Below are positions 27,833-37,142 of a stretch of DNA of 64,000 bases, piece after piece; within the stretch, counting starts at the first letter, position 1; each line of letters begins with the position of its first letter. The DNA comes from Pseudomonas sp. FP1742 (GTDB taxonomy: Bacteria; Pseudomonadota; Gammaproteobacteria; Pseudomonadales; Pseudomonadaceae). The position numbers and the translations under genes are program-made. The notes below the pieces were generated by a model, which saw only the letters and a program-made list of their open reading frames with translations, was not told the origin of the DNA and did not search any database. The DNA lies in NCBI RefSeq assembly GCF_030687145.1, contig NZ_CP117460.1:3906001-3970000 (forward strand), written 5' to 3'.

Positions 27833-29575
27833 ATGAAAAGATTCATCCCGAATCTATTGATGGCCGCTGTGGCTTTTGCCTCGATGGAAGCCATGGCAGC
27901 GACCGATCTGGTGCTGCTCAACGGCAAGATATTCACCGCCGACCGCAACCAGCCCAAAGTGCAGGCCTTGGCGGTGCAGGACGGCAAAGTGCTGCAAGTT
28001 GGCAGCGATGCACAGATAAAAGCCTTGATTGAATCGCAAACGAAAGTGATCGACCTCGGCGGCAAAACATTGATGCCCGGCCTGATCGACAGCCATTCCC
28101 ACGCGATTTTCGGCGGTCTGGAAATGGCCTCGGCCAATATGGAAGATGAGGTGGTCGGCCTCGATGAGCTGGAAAAACGCCTGCGCGGATGGCGTGATGA
28201 CGGCAAGGCGAAACACGGCGATGTGCTGAGCGTGGCCGGCATGAGTTCGGCGTATTGGGCCCAGGCCGAGGCCCTCGGCAAGAAATTCAACAGCGGCGAA
28301 TGGGCCAAGGTGCCCGTGGTATTCACCGGCAGCGACCACCACACCGCCTGGGCCAACAACGTCATGCTCGAACGCGCGGGCATCGACGCCGCCCTGCTGC
28401 AAAACCTGCCGGCCGCCGAACTCGACACCATAGGCAAGCTTGCCGACGGTCGCCCCAACGGTTTTCTGGTGGACGCCGGTTGGGATCGAGTTGCGTTAAA
28501 AATGCCCGCGCCCAGTGCCGCCGACATGCTGCGCGCCGCGCAAACCGCCGTGCGCTACAACAACAGCCTGGGCATTACGGCCTGGATGGACCCCGCTGCC
28601 AACGCCGCCCCCGGCGAGCCGGTGTTTGCCCTTAAACCCACAGAGAAAACCGTCGGCGTACTGCCGGTGTACAAAGCGCTGTCGCAAAGCGGTGGCATGA
28701 CCGCCCACGTCGCGGCCCTGCTGGTGGCCAATCCGAAAAGCGTACCGGCCGATCTCGACACGCTGGACAAGGTCCGCCAGCAATTCCAGGGCATCCCCAA
28801 CCTGACTCTGCCCGGTATCAAGATTTTTGCCGACGGCGTGATCGAATACCCGGCCCAGAGCGCGGCGATGATCGATCCTTACACCAACTCGCAAAAACAG
28901 GGCGAGTTGCTGATCGATCCCAAGCACTTCGGCGAACTGGTCAGTGCCATCGATCAACGCGGCTGGCGGGTGCATATCCACGCCATCGGCGACCGCGCGG
29001 TACGCGAATCCCTGAACGGCATCGCTCAGGCGCGTAAGGATCGCCAGAGCGGCGTGACTCACTCGATCACCCATTTGCAAATGGTCAACCCGAAAGAGTT
29101 TGCGCGGTTCAAACCGCTCAACGTCATCGCCTCCATGCAGTTGCTCTGGGCCTCCGCCGACGATTACACCCTGGACATGATCAAGCCTTACGTCAGCGCC
29201 CTCGCCTTCCGCTATCAGTACCCGGCGCACTCGCTGCTCAAACAGGGCGCGACGATCGCCGGAGCCAGCGACTGGCCGGTGTCTTCGCCCAATCCATGGA
29301 ACGCCATGGCCCAGGCAATCACCCGAAACGGCCCGTTGGGTGTGTTGAACGCCGACGAACGCATCGACCGGGAAACGATGTTCTACGCCTACACCCTCAA
29401 CGCCGCCCGCACTATCGGTCTAGAGAAGCAAATCGGCTCGTTGAGCCCCGGCAAGCAAGCCGATTTCATCGTGCTGGACCGCGACGTGTTCAGCGTCGAT
29501 GAGAAAGCCCTGCACGACACCCAAGTGCTGCAAACCTGGTTCGCCGGTCGCGAAGTCTACGCCCCGACACTCTGA
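27833..29575 (+). CDS. Sec-exported amidohydrolase (YtcJ/Amidohydro_3 type)
   Basis: 580 residues with a Sec signal peptide (MKRFIPNLLMAAVAFASMEA, cleavage MA-A near residue 23). The metal site HxH is His88/His90 (DSHSHAIFGG). Also conserved are VHIHAIGDRAVRE (near residue 380) and GASDWPVSSPNPW. The family hydrolyses amides or related C-N bonds; the substrate is unknown. It is paralogous to the Tat-type enzyme at 9910, yet uses a different export route. It is probably controlled by the divergent LysR gene and may share a transcript with the porin-like gene 104 bp downstream. Confidence 0.88.
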   Translation: MKRFIPNLLMAAVAFASMEAMAATDLVLLNGKIFTADRNQPKVQALAVQDGKVLQVGSDAQIKALIESQTKVIDLGGKTLMPGLIDSHSHAIFGGLEMASANMEDEVVGLDELEKRLRGWRDDGKAKHGDVLSVAGMSSAYWAQAEALGKKFNSGEWAKVPVVFTGSDHHTAWANNVMLERAGIDAALLQNLPAAELDTIGKLADGRPNGFLVDAGWDRVALKMPAPSAADMLRAAQTAVRYNNSLGITAWMDPAANAAPGEPVFALKPTEKTVGVLPVYKALSQSGGMTAHVAALLVANPKSVPADLDTLDKVRQQFQGIPNLTLPGIKIFADGVIEYPAQSAAMIDPYTNSQKQGELLIDPKHFGELVSAIDQRGWRVHIHAIGDRAVRESLNGIAQARKDRQSGVTHSITHLQMVNPKEFARFKPLNVIASMQLLWASADDYTLDMIKPYVSALAFRYQYPAHSLLKQGATIAGASDWPVSSPNPWNAMAQAITRNGPLGVLNADERIDRETMFYAYTLNAARTIGLEKQIGSLSPGKQADFIVLDRDVFSVDEKALHDTQVLQTWFAGREVYAPTL

Positions 29576-29679
29576 GAAAAATCGCCTGTACACGCTGCCC
29601 AACTCCGCGTTCATCGCTGGGGTCTGGAGCAGCTTTGTCTCAAATCTGCCCATAACAATCACAACCAAGGCACTGCACC

Positions 29680-30417
29680 ATGAAAGCGCTCACCCTATTC
29701 GCCCTCGCATCCTTCAGCCTGTTGCCCTTGAGCAGCCGGGCCCTGCCCTTGAATGACGACTTCGCCGTGCTGGTCGACCTGACCCTGGCCAGCGACTATC
29801 GCACTCGCGGTATTTCGCAAACCCAGAACGACCCCGCCGCGCAAGCCGGTGTGACCCTGGCCCACAGCAGCGGCCTGTACCTGGGCGCCTGGAGTTCGAA
29901 CGTCGATTTCGGCGGTGGCCTGAAAACCCGTCAGGAAGTCGACTACTACGGTGGCTGGCTGTGGCAGGCGACCGACGCCATCAGCCTGGATGTCGGCTAT
30001 CTCAAATACGCGTATCCAAAAGAGAGCCAGTTCAATCAAAGCGAGGTCTACGGGATTCTCGACGTCTATGGCGTGAAACTCGCGGCCTATTACTCCGCCG
30101 ATGCATCGGGCATCGACAGCAAACAGAGCACGTTGTACCGCTACGTTGGCTACGAAACCGAATTGCCCTATGGGCTGGGGCTGAAACTGCGCTACGGCGA
30201 AATGGACTTCAAAGACCCGCGCCTGTATTCGGCCTCGGGGCATGGCGAGGAGGCTTACCACGAGTGGGAGGCGAAGCTGACCCGCGAAGTGGCCGGGGTG
30301 CTGCTGGGGTTGAGTTACATCGATACCGATTTGTCGAAAAGCCAATGCATCAGCAACTGGGGGTTCGACGATGTGTGCAGCGCGACCCTGGTGGCGAGTG
30401 TCAGCAAATCGTTCTGA
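29680..30417 (+). CDS. TorF-family putative porin (Gcw_chp)
   Basis: 245 residues. A signal peptide (TLFALASFSLLPLSSRA-L) precedes a beta-rich outer-membrane protein with the family signature LTLASDYRTRGISQTQNDPAAQ at residues 30-50. Alternating aromatic strands follow (GLYLGAWSSNVDF, QEVDYYGGWLW), ending in the porin-like C-terminal Phe (VSKSF). It may admit a substrate for the periplasmic amidohydrolase just upstream, an inference from position only. Confidence 0.85.
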   Translation: MKALTLFALASFSLLPLSSRALPLNDDFAVLVDLTLASDYRTRGISQTQNDPAAQAGVTLAHSSGLYLGAWSSNVDFGGGLKTRQEVDYYGGWLWQATDAISLDVGYLKYAYPKESQFNQSEVYGILDVYGVKLAAYYSADASGIDSKQSTLYRYVGYETELPYGLGLKLRYGEMDFKDPRLYSASGHGEEAYHEWEAKLTREVAGVLLGLSYIDTDLSKSQCISNWGFDDVCSATLVASVSKSF

Positions 30418-30482
30418 CTGCCGCACACGCTCTACGCAGGCCGGGATCTTTTGGCGACGTCAAGGTGACCTGGAGCAAGATC

Positions 30483-30540
30483 AAAAGATCGCGGGCTTCG
30501 CCTGAGTCTTGTAGGTGCTGGCGAAGCCTGCGATCTTTTT
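30483..30540. repeat. Long inverted repeat, terminator-like, of Pseudomonas GATCGC type
   Basis: AAAAGATCGCGGGCTTCGCC (30483-30502) pairs with its near-complement at 30520-30540 (one mismatch) across a 17-base loop and ends in T5. It lies between convergent genes and could stop both. The AAGATCGC-CTTCGCC core looks like a dispersed intergenic repeat. Confidence 0.7.
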
Positions 30541-30553
30541 CTGGTTTCGCTAT

Positions 30554-31441
30554 TTAGCCGACACGCAATGCGCGCAGATCGAGGCGACCGTCCTTGAGCG
30601 GCGGGCACCAGTAGTAGCCGCCAGTGATCGGCCGACTGATACGGTACAAACCGTCGGTGATGCCGTCTTCCAGACCGCTCATGCGCCGCAGTTGCGCTTC
30701 GAACGCATCGAGGGAAAAACCGAAAGCCAGGAACATCAGGCCAGCGCGATCGCCTTCAATCCACGGCATCGAGCGACGGACCACGAAGGCTTCGGGGGTG
30801 AAGCTTTCCTGGGCGGTGCGTTTGACGTGGGCGGAGATCGGCGCGTCGTCGAGTTCTTCGTTGTCGCTCAGGCGCCGGCCCATGATGTTGTCCTTCTCGT
30901 GGGACGGCATCGCGTGAAAGCCTTTCAGGTCATGCTGCCATTGCTGGATCGCCGCGAAGCTGCCACCGACCAGCCCCTCAGCACCCTCGCCCAGCAGCGC
31001 GGCGGCTACAGCGGCTTCATCGTGAGGGTTTTCGGTGCCGTCTTCGTAACCAGTCAGGTCATTGCCGGTCATGTGGCGGAAGGTTTCGTTCATCTGCACC
31101 AGACGCAGGGCCGGTGCCAGCGCGGCTTCGATGGCGTGGCTGCGATTGAGCAATTCGCCACGGTCAATACCGTGCAGCCAGCACCAGAGCGCGTGTTGGG
31201 TCGACGGGTTGTCGACGCCGACACCAACCAGCGCAGGAAAGGCGCGCAAGCCGTCGATCTGCGCGTGCAGCGCCTTGACCAGGGACTCGCCGAAACCGAC
31301 CACCGCCGATTTTCCGTCCACCAGGCGCGTCAGGTTATCCAGCGCTGTCGGCAGTGCCTCGGCGGATTCGAGGGCGAAGAACATATGACGAGCTTGAGGC
31401 GGAACTGGGGTGGCGAGGATGCCCGGCTGGTAGTAACTCAT
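30554..31441 (-). CDS. Dye-decolorizing (DyP-type) heme peroxidase
   Basis: 295 residues, with no signal peptide. The family motif GxxDG is GYEDG at 131-135, with catalytic Asp134; the proximal heme His is probably in PISAHVKRT near residue 210. The ferredoxin-like double domain is complete (GLMFLAFGFSLDAFEAQLRRM near the end). DyP enzymes oxidise dyes, phenolics or porphyrins with hydrogen peroxide. There is no encapsulin gene nearby, and it stands alone. Confidence 0.9.
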   Translation of the reverse strand: MSYYQPGILATPVPPQARHMFFALESAEALPTALDNLTRLVDGKSAVVGFGESLVKALHAQIDGLRAFPALVGVGVDNPSTQHALWCWLHGIDRGELLNRSHAIEAALAPALRLVQMNETFRHMTGNDLTGYEDGTENPHDEAAVAAALLGEGAEGLVGGSFAAIQQWQHDLKGFHAMPSHEKDNIMGRRLSDNEELDDAPISAHVKRTAQESFTPEAFVVRRSMPWIEGDRAGLMFLAFGFSLDAFEAQLRRMSGLEDGITDGLYRISRPITGGYYWCPPLKDGRLDLRALRVG

Positions 31442-31656
31442 ATGAACTCCTTTAGAAAGAGCGTGAAGTTTAACCGGGGGATCATTACTTGTGTGTTCTC
31501 AAGGGCAAAAGTTCGGCTTTCATGAGCGGATGAGCCGACAGATTCGCGATCCACAACGCCGAGCCCAAAAAACCCTAAGATGAGTCATGACAAGCCAGGC
31601 CGAGGTCTGCTAAAACGTTTCATCAGTGCATCACCCAATCCAGACGGGGTAGCGAC

Positions 31657-33282
31657 ATGACCACAGCACCGATCCTAGGCAACCTGTTTCCCACCGCCGA
31701 CAGCATCCCGGAAAAGTACCGCCTCAACGGCCAGACCGAACAGCGTGAATATCTGGTCGACGGCGAACTGGAGACCTGGTCCGGGCCCCTCGCCCAAGTC
31801 CGCAGCCCGGTGTACCTGAGCAGCGCCAATGGCGACGAACAAGTGATCCTCGGCAGCACGCCGCTGCTCGATGCCGACACCGCACTGACCGCACTCGACG
31901 CCGCTGTCCGCGCCTATGACCGGGGCCAGGGTCTGTGGCCGACCATGCGCGTGGCCGAGCGTATCCAGCATGTCGAGACCTTCCTCGGTCGTATGCGCGA
32001 ACAGCGCGAGGCCGTGGTCAAGCTGCTGATGTGGGAGATCGGCAAGAACCTCAAGGATTCGGAGAAAGAGTTCGACCGCACTTGCGACTACATCGTCGAC
32101 ACCATTAATGCCCTCAAGGAACTCGACCGCCGCTCCAGTCGCTTCGAACTGGAACAGGATACCCTCGGCCAGATCCGCCGCGTTCCGCTGGGCGTGGCGT
32201 TGTGCATGGGGCCTTACAACTATCCGCTGAACGAGACCTTCACCACGCTGATTCCGGCGCTGATCATGGGCAACACCGTGGTGTTCAAGCCGGCCAAACT
32301 TGGGGTGCTGTTGATTCGCCCGCTGCTGGAAGCCTTTCGCGACAGTTTCCCGGCCGGGGTGATCAACGTGATCTATGGCAGCGGTCGAGAGACCGTCAGC
32401 GCGCTGATGGCCAGCGGTAAGATCGATATCTTTGCGTTTATCGGCACCAACAAGGCCGCCAGCGACCTGAAAAAACTCCACCCAAGGCCTCACCGCTTGC
32501 GCGCGGCCCTGGGCCTGGATGCGAAGAATCCCGGCATCGTTCTGCCGGAAGTCGATCTGGACAACGCAGTCAGCGAAGCCGTCACCGGCTCCCTGTCGTT
32601 CAACGGCCAGCGCTGCACCGCGCTGAAAATCCTTTTCGTCCACGAAGACGTGGTCGAGGCATTCATCGACAAATTCAACGCCAAACTCGCCAGCCTCAAA
32701 CCCGGCATGCCGTGGGACAGCGGCGTGGCCCTGACGCCATTGCCGGAGTCGGGCAAGGTCGATTACCTGCACACCCTGGTGGCAGATGCCGTCAGCAAAG
32801 GCGCCGCCGTGGTCAACCCCAATGGTGGTGAGTCCCGGGCATCGTTTTTCTACCCCGCCGTGTTGTTCCCGGTGACACCGCAAATGCGCGTCTACCAGGA
32901 AGAACAGTTCGGCCCGGTCGTGCCGATCGTGCCTTACCGTCATCTGGACACGGTGATCGATTACGTCCTGGAGTCCGACTTCGGCCAGCAACTGAGCATC
33001 TTCGGCACCAACCCGGTGGCGGTCGGCAGGCTGGTGGATACCTTTGCCAACCAGGTCGGTCGGATCAACCTCAACGCACAGTGCCAGCGCGGCCCGGACA
33101 CCTATCCATTCAACGGCCGCAAGAACTCCGCCGAGGGCACGTTGTCGGTGCATGATGCGCTGCGGGTGTTTTCGATTCGGACCCTGGTGGCGACCAAGTT
33201 CCAGGAAAGCAGTAAAGAGCTTCTCAGCGAGATCATTAGCGGCCGGAACTCGAGCTTCCTGACCACCGACTATATTTTCTGA
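31657..33282 (+). CDS. gapN: NADP-dependent glyceraldehyde-3-phosphate dehydrogenase (non-phosphorylating)
   Basis: 541 residues, aldehyde-dehydrogenase fold. The NAD(P) region reads GVALCMGPYNYPLNETF (about 180-195) and VVFKPAKLG. The catalytic Cys is in FNGQRCTALK (near residue 325), and the C-terminal EEQFGPVVPIVPY motif is present. Enzymes of this type oxidise glyceraldehyde-3-phosphate to 3-phosphoglycerate while making NADPH. The long N-terminus (FPTADSIPEKYRLN) is typical of the Pseudomonas form. An 18-bp duplication starts at its stop codon (see the repeat feature). Confidence 0.85.
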   Translation: MTTAPILGNLFPTADSIPEKYRLNGQTEQREYLVDGELETWSGPLAQVRSPVYLSSANGDEQVILGSTPLLDADTALTALDAAVRAYDRGQGLWPTMRVAERIQHVETFLGRMREQREAVVKLLMWEIGKNLKDSEKEFDRTCDYIVDTINALKELDRRSSRFELEQDTLGQIRRVPLGVALCMGPYNYPLNETFTTLIPALIMGNTVVFKPAKLGVLLIRPLLEAFRDSFPAGVINVIYGSGRETVSALMASGKIDIFAFIGTNKAASDLKKLHPRPHRLRAALGLDAKNPGIVLPEVDLDNAVSEAVTGSLSFNGQRCTALKILFVHEDVVEAFIDKFNAKLASLKPGMPWDSGVALTPLPESGKVDYLHTLVADAVSKGAAVVNPNGGESRASFFYPAVLFPVTPQMRVYQEEQFGPVVPIVPYRHLDTVIDYVLESDFGQQLSIFGTNPVAVGRLVDTFANQVGRINLNAQCQRGPDTYPFNGRKNSAEGTLSVHDALRVFSIRTLVATKFQESSKELLSEIISGRNSSFLTTDYIF

Positions 33283-33311
33283 GGACACCAACATTTTCTG
33301 AGGACACCAAA
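33274..33311 (+). repeat. 19-bp tandem duplication carrying a ribosome site
   Basis: ATTTTCTGAGGACACCAA occurs at 33274-33291 and again at 33293-33310. The first copy contains the gapN stop codon. Both carry TGAGGAC, so the FUSC gene has two Shine-Dalgarno sites in a row, with the second placed nine bases before CTG 33313. Confidence 0.9.
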
Positions 33312-33312
33312 C

Positions 33313-34389
33313 CTGAGCATCATCAAAGGCCTTCGACTGCCACCGCTGTTGCGCCGAATACTGCGTCCATTGCTGGACCCGTACCGGCGCTACCGCCACG
33401 CCAAACTGATCCATGCGGTGCGGGTTTCGTTGGGGTTGCTGGCGTCGATTCTGCTGACCACCGGCATCCATCTGCCCCACGGCGAATGGGCGTCGGTGAC
33501 CATGCTGGTGGTGATCGGCGGCTTGCAGCACCACGGTAATATCGGCAAAAAAGCCGCCGAGCGAGCCATCGGCACCTTGATCGGGGCCGGTGTCGGCTTG
33601 TTGCTGGTGGCGCAACAGGCCTGGCTCGGGATGCCGTGGCTGACCTATTTCGCAATGTCGGTGGTGTGCGGATTTTTCTCGTACCACGCCATCGGCAAGG
33701 GTGGTTATACGGCGCTGCTATCGGCGATCACCGTGTTTATCGTTGCGGGGCACGGTGACAACCCAGTCACCGATGGCCTGTGGCGCGGGGTGGATATTCT
33801 GATCGGCATCGCCCTGGCACTGGCTTTCTCCTTCGCCCTGCCGCTGTATGCGGTGTACTCCTGGCGCTACAACCTGGCCGATGCGTTGCGCGACTGCGCG
33901 GCAATCTACGGCCGTATCATCAACGGCGAATCCGTCACCGCTGACGAGCACCTGAAGCTCATGAATCGCTTGAACGCAGTCATGGTGCAACTGCGCTCAC
34001 TGATGCCCTCGGTGTCCAAGGAAGTGCGGGTTTCCATGACCGAACTCGATGCGATTCAGCGCAATCTGCGGATGTGCGTCAGCATCCTGGAGATCCTCGG
34101 CAATAGCCGGCCGAATGCCGATGACTCTACGGCAATGGCCCATCTGCAATCGGCATTGAAAACCGAGCACCGACAGATCCGGGTGCAACTGATCGGTATG
34201 GCTCGAGCATTGAAATCGGGCGTTTCACAACGGCTCGACCGGCCAGCCGAACCGCCATTGGACTCAACGCTCGATGCGCCGGTCTACAGCCCACTGGATG
34301 GCTATCGATTGCTGACCCGACAATTGACCGCGAACATCGGCGAGATGCGCCAGCGCCTGGCGAGGACCGCACCGCGCTGGAACATCTGA
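33313..34389 (+). CDS. FUSC-family inner-membrane protein (fusaric-acid-resistance type)
   Basis: About 358 residues. Membrane helices include VRVSLGLLASILLTTGI, WASVTMLVVIGGL, AIGTLIGAGVGLLLVA, WLTYFAMSVVCGFF, TALLSAITVFIVA and ILIGIALALAFSFALPLYAV. A cytoplasmic helical tail begins near residue 190. No ATG lies near the natural start. CTG 33313 (reading LSIIKGLRLPP) has GAGG at proper distance; TTG 33349 has none. I favour CTG, perhaps mutated from ATG. The family moves aromatic acids or toxins outward. It lies directly after gapN and is probably co-transcribed. Confidence 0.75.
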   Translation: MSIIKGLRLPPLLRRILRPLLDPYRRYRHAKLIHAVRVSLGLLASILLTTGIHLPHGEWASVTMLVVIGGLQHHGNIGKKAAERAIGTLIGAGVGLLLVAQQAWLGMPWLTYFAMSVVCGFFSYHAIGKGGYTALLSAITVFIVAGHGDNPVTDGLWRGVDILIGIALALAFSFALPLYAVYSWRYNLADALRDCAAIYGRIINGESVTADEHLKLMNRLNAVMVQLRSLMPSVSKEVRVSMTELDAIQRNLRMCVSILEILGNSRPNADDSTAMAHLQSALKTEHRQIRVQLIGMARALKSGVSQRLDRPAEPPLDSTLDAPVYSPLDGYRLLTRQLTANIGEMRQRLARTAPRWNI

Positions 34390-34396
34390 GAGGCCG

Positions 34397-35290
34397 TTAT
34401 TGTGTAGCCACCCGCCGCAGCTTCAGGCCCCAACCCTGTTGCATCCCGGCGGCGGCCAACAGAATCGCGACAACACCGATCCATTGCAGCGGCTCCAGAC
34501 GATGACCGAAGGCAAACCAGTCGACGAAAATCGCCGCAATCGGGTAGATGAATGAAAGCGCGCCGGTCAGGGCCGTCGGCAGTTTTTGAATCGCGCCGTA
34601 GAGCAGCACATACATCAAACCGGTATGCACGATGCCCAGGGTCACCAGGCTGGCCCAGGCACTGGGCGCTTGCGGCAGCGCCGAAAAATGCGCAAAGGGT
34701 GCGAGCAATAGCACGCCGGTGCAGACCTGGACCAACGCGATCAGATGCGGTGGCGTGCCGGTCAGACGCTTGATGATCAACGCGGCAATCGCGTAAAGAA
34801 AGGCAGCCCCCAACGCCAGAGCAATCCCCATCAGGTAATCACTGCCGCCCTCGCCTTGTTCGCCATGGGCGCTGACAATCGCCAGCATCCCGAGAAACGA
34901 AATGCCCAGCCAGAACAGCTTTTGCAGGGTGATCTTCTCCCCCAGAAACAGTGCCGCCAGTCCCACCAGCATGAATGGCTGGACGTTATAAACCGCCGTG
35001 CCGATCGCAATCGAGGCGCGAGAATAGGAGGCGAATAACAGCACCCAGTTACCCACAATCGCCACACCGCTCAGTACGGCCAGCAAGAACGTGGTGGACG
35101 TCAGAATGCCGGGACGCAGAAAGCCGAACGCCGCGCAGATCAGCAACAAGGTGGCGGAACCGAACACGCAGCGCCAGAACACCACGTCCAGCACCGGTTG
35201 CCCGGACACCAGCACGAACCAGCCTATGGTTCCGGAAATCAGCATGGCGGCAGTCATTTCGAATGAGCCGCGACGTAGTGTTCTGTCCAT
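34397..35290 (-). CDS. EamA/DMT-family transporter
   Basis: 297 residues from ATG 35290, with AGGAGG upstream; the adjacent ATG at 35293 is too close to the site. Ten membrane helices form two EamA repeats (for example AAMLISGTIGWFVLVSG, TTFLLAVLSGVAIVGNWVLLF, YLMGIALALGAAFLYAIAAL, IGVVAILLAAAGM). It is probably an exporter of amino acids or metabolites. It is divergent from the Lrp-type regulator at 35426, which may control it. Confidence 0.88.
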   Translation of the reverse strand: MDRTLRRGSFEMTAAMLISGTIGWFVLVSGQPVLDVVFWRCVFGSATLLLICAAFGFLRPGILTSTTFLLAVLSGVAIVGNWVLLFASYSRASIAIGTAVYNVQPFMLVGLAALFLGEKITLQKLFWLGISFLGMLAIVSAHGEQGEGGSDYLMGIALALGAAFLYAIAALIIKRLTGTPPHLIALVQVCTGVLLLAPFAHFSALPQAPSAWASLVTLGIVHTGLMYVLLYGAIQKLPTALTGALSFIYPIAAIFVDWFAFGHRLEPLQWIGVVAILLAAAGMQQGWGLKLRRVATQ

Positions 35291-35425
35291 CATCAACCTC
35301 CTGTGTTTGAGCCCAAAGTATGCCAATCCATCGGGGGGCTTCTCCAGCGCAAAAAGCAGGCTAAACTCGACTTCTGCCTTTTTTATCAAGGCCTATCCAA
35401 CCGATTGCCTAACAGGGGATTCGCC

Positions 35426-35863
35426 ATGACCGACGACATAGACCAAGTGTTGATCAGCGCATTGATGGAAGACTCACGCCGTTCGCTCAAGGCTCTGGCA
35501 CAGATCAGCGGCCTGTCCTCGCCCAGCGTTGCCGAGCGTTTACGTCGTCTTGAAGAACGTGGCGTGCTCAAGGGTTACACCGTCGAGATCGACCCCAGAT
35601 GTTTCGGTTATCAACTCCAGGCCATCGTCCGCGTCCGCCCGCTGCCGGGCCAGTTGCAGGAAGTGGAGCGGCAGATTCAGGCGATTCCCGAATTCACCGA
35701 GTGCGACAAAGTCACCGGCGACGACTGCTTCATCGCCCGCCTGCACGTGCGCTCGATGGAACAACTGGACACCCTTCTCGACCGCCTCAACGCCCACGCC
35801 GAAACCAGCACCGCCATCGTCAAGAAGACTCCGGTCAAGCGCCGGTTACCACCGATGGCGTGA
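35426..35863 (+). CDS. Lrp/AsnC-family regulator
   Basis: 145 residues from ATG 35426, with AGGGG upstream. The N-terminal helix-turn-helix (SLKALAQISGLSSPSVAERLRRLEERGVL) is followed by a RAM/AsnC ligand domain (YQLQAIVRVRPLPGQL, FTECDKVTGDDCFIARLHV). It probably senses an amino acid and regulates the divergent EamA exporter 135 bp away. Confidence 0.9.
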   Translation: MTDDIDQVLISALMEDSRRSLKALAQISGLSSPSVAERLRRLEERGVLKGYTVEIDPRCFGYQLQAIVRVRPLPGQLQEVERQIQAIPEFTECDKVTGDDCFIARLHVRSMEQLDTLLDRLNAHAETSTAIVKKTPVKRRLPPMA

Positions 35864-35966
35864 GTGCTGTTTTGTTTGTAACGTCGGCGTAGTCATTTCC
35901 GGTGCTCTCGACACCGAGGGCAGCATTGTCATTACCGAATAACCTTGAGCGCCCCGATTCTCAGGC

Positions 35967-35994
35967 AAAAAAAACCCGCCGAAGCGGGTTTTTT
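35967..35994. terminator. Bidirectional rho-independent terminator
   Basis: ACCCGC and GCGGGT pair across a CGAA loop, with A-rich and T-rich flanks (AAAAAA and TTTTTT). It ends both the Lrp-type gene and the Bax-inhibitor-1 gene, which converge here. Confidence 0.9.
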
Positions 35995-36009
35995 ACTCAA
36001 GGCTGGCGA

Positions 36010-36681
36010 TCAATCATCGCGGCTCATGATGCCGAACAGTTGCAGCAAGCTGATAAACAGGTTGTAGATCGATACATACAGGCTGATGGTCGCCATGATG
36101 TAGTTGCGCTCGCCGCCGTGAATGATGGCGCTGGTCTGGAACAAGATGCAGACCGAGGAGAACAACACGAAACCTGCGCTGATCGCCAGTTGCAGACCGC
36201 TGATCTGGAAGAAAAAGCTCGCCAGCGTCGCGCCCAGCAGCACGAAGAAACCGGCCGTGATGAAACCGCCGAGGAAGCTCATGTCCTTGCGGGTGATCAG
36301 CACATAAGCCGACAGGCCGCCGAACACCAGCGCGGTCATCGCGAAAGCCGAACTGACCACTTCCGCGCCGCCCTGCATGTGCAGGTAACGGTTGAGGATC
36401 GGGCCGAGCAGGAACCCCATGAAACCGGTCAACGCGAACGCAGAAACCAGGCCCCACGCCGAGTCACGGAGCTTGTTGGTGAGGAAGAAAAGGCCGTAGA
36501 AACCGATCAGCACCACGAAGACGTTCGGGTAGCCGACACGCATCTGCTGTGCAACAAACGCCATCACGCCGCTGAATGCGAGGGTGAGTGCGAGCAAGCC
36601 GTAAGTGTTGCGCAGGACGCGGCTAACCTCTAGCTGCTCAGCCTGCACGCTGTTATTAACTGCGTAATCCTGTTCGCGCAT
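36010..36681 (-). CDS. Bax inhibitor-1 / YccA-family membrane protein
   Basis: 223 residues from ATG 36681, with AGGAG upstream. Seven membrane helices (TYGLLALTLAFSGVMAFVAQQ, VFVVLIGFYGLFFL, AWGLVSAFALTGFMGFLLGPIL and four more) form a BI-1 fold, with the late acidic cluster ending LQLFGIMSRDD. E. coli YccA modulates FtsH proteolysis, and other members leak calcium; the role in Pseudomonas is inferred only by family. Transcribed alone, upstream of and divergent from the tRNA-Ser gene. Confidence 0.9.
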   Translation of the reverse strand: MREQDYAVNNSVQAEQLEVSRVLRNTYGLLALTLAFSGVMAFVAQQMRVGYPNVFVVLIGFYGLFFLTNKLRDSAWGLVSAFALTGFMGFLLGPILNRYLHMQGGAEVVSSAFAMTALVFGGLSAYVLITRKDMSFLGGFITAGFFVLLGATLASFFFQISGLQLAISAGFVLFSSVCILFQTSAIIHGGERNYIMATISLYVSIYNLFISLLQLFGIMSRDD

Positions 36682-36805
36682 GGCGACACTCCTGTTGGGT
36701 TTGAAACGTTCAGTCGCAAAGATCATAACAGACGCTCTGTAACAAGCCATGCAGAGAGTTTGACAGTGTGTTTCATTCAGGTATTATGGCGCCCGCAACG
36801 CAAAC

Positions 36806-36893
36806 GGAGGTGTGGCCGAGTGGTTTAAGGCAACGGTCTTGAAAACCGTCGACTGTAACAGGTCCATGAGTTCGAATCCCATCGCCTCCGCCA
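36806..36893 (+). tRNA. tRNA-Ser (anticodon UGA)
   Basis: An 88-nt gene with CCA encoded. The acceptor arms GGAGGTG and CGCCTCC pair with one G-U. The anticodon stem ACGGT/ACCGT encloses the loop CTTGAAA (anticodon TGA, serine UCA). A long variable arm (CGACTGTAACAGGTC) and the T-loop GTTCGAATC confirm a class II tRNA. A terminator follows. Confidence 0.97.
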
Positions 36894-36905
36894 TATTTTT
36901 ACGCT

Positions 36906-36931
36906 AAAGCCCTGATTATTCGGGGCTTTTT
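36906..36931 (+). terminator. Terminator of tRNA-Ser
   Basis: AAAGCCC (36906-36912) pairs with GGGCTTT (36923-36929), followed by T's. Confidence 0.8.
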
Positions 36932-37142
36932 CGTTTCTGTGATTTAGTAAAAAGCCACAGCCCACACTTCAGCCCACACCCTGGATGGAGTATTGCTTTT
37001 TCGACCAACGGCTAGTTTTTCGAATGGTCTTTTGTCCCTGCACTTCTGAAGCACCGATTAAGGCGCAACTCTTGAAGGAAGCGCCGAGACAGAAATACCG
37101 ATTTTGACCTCCCCCAGCGAAGCCCAACAAACTACGTACAAA

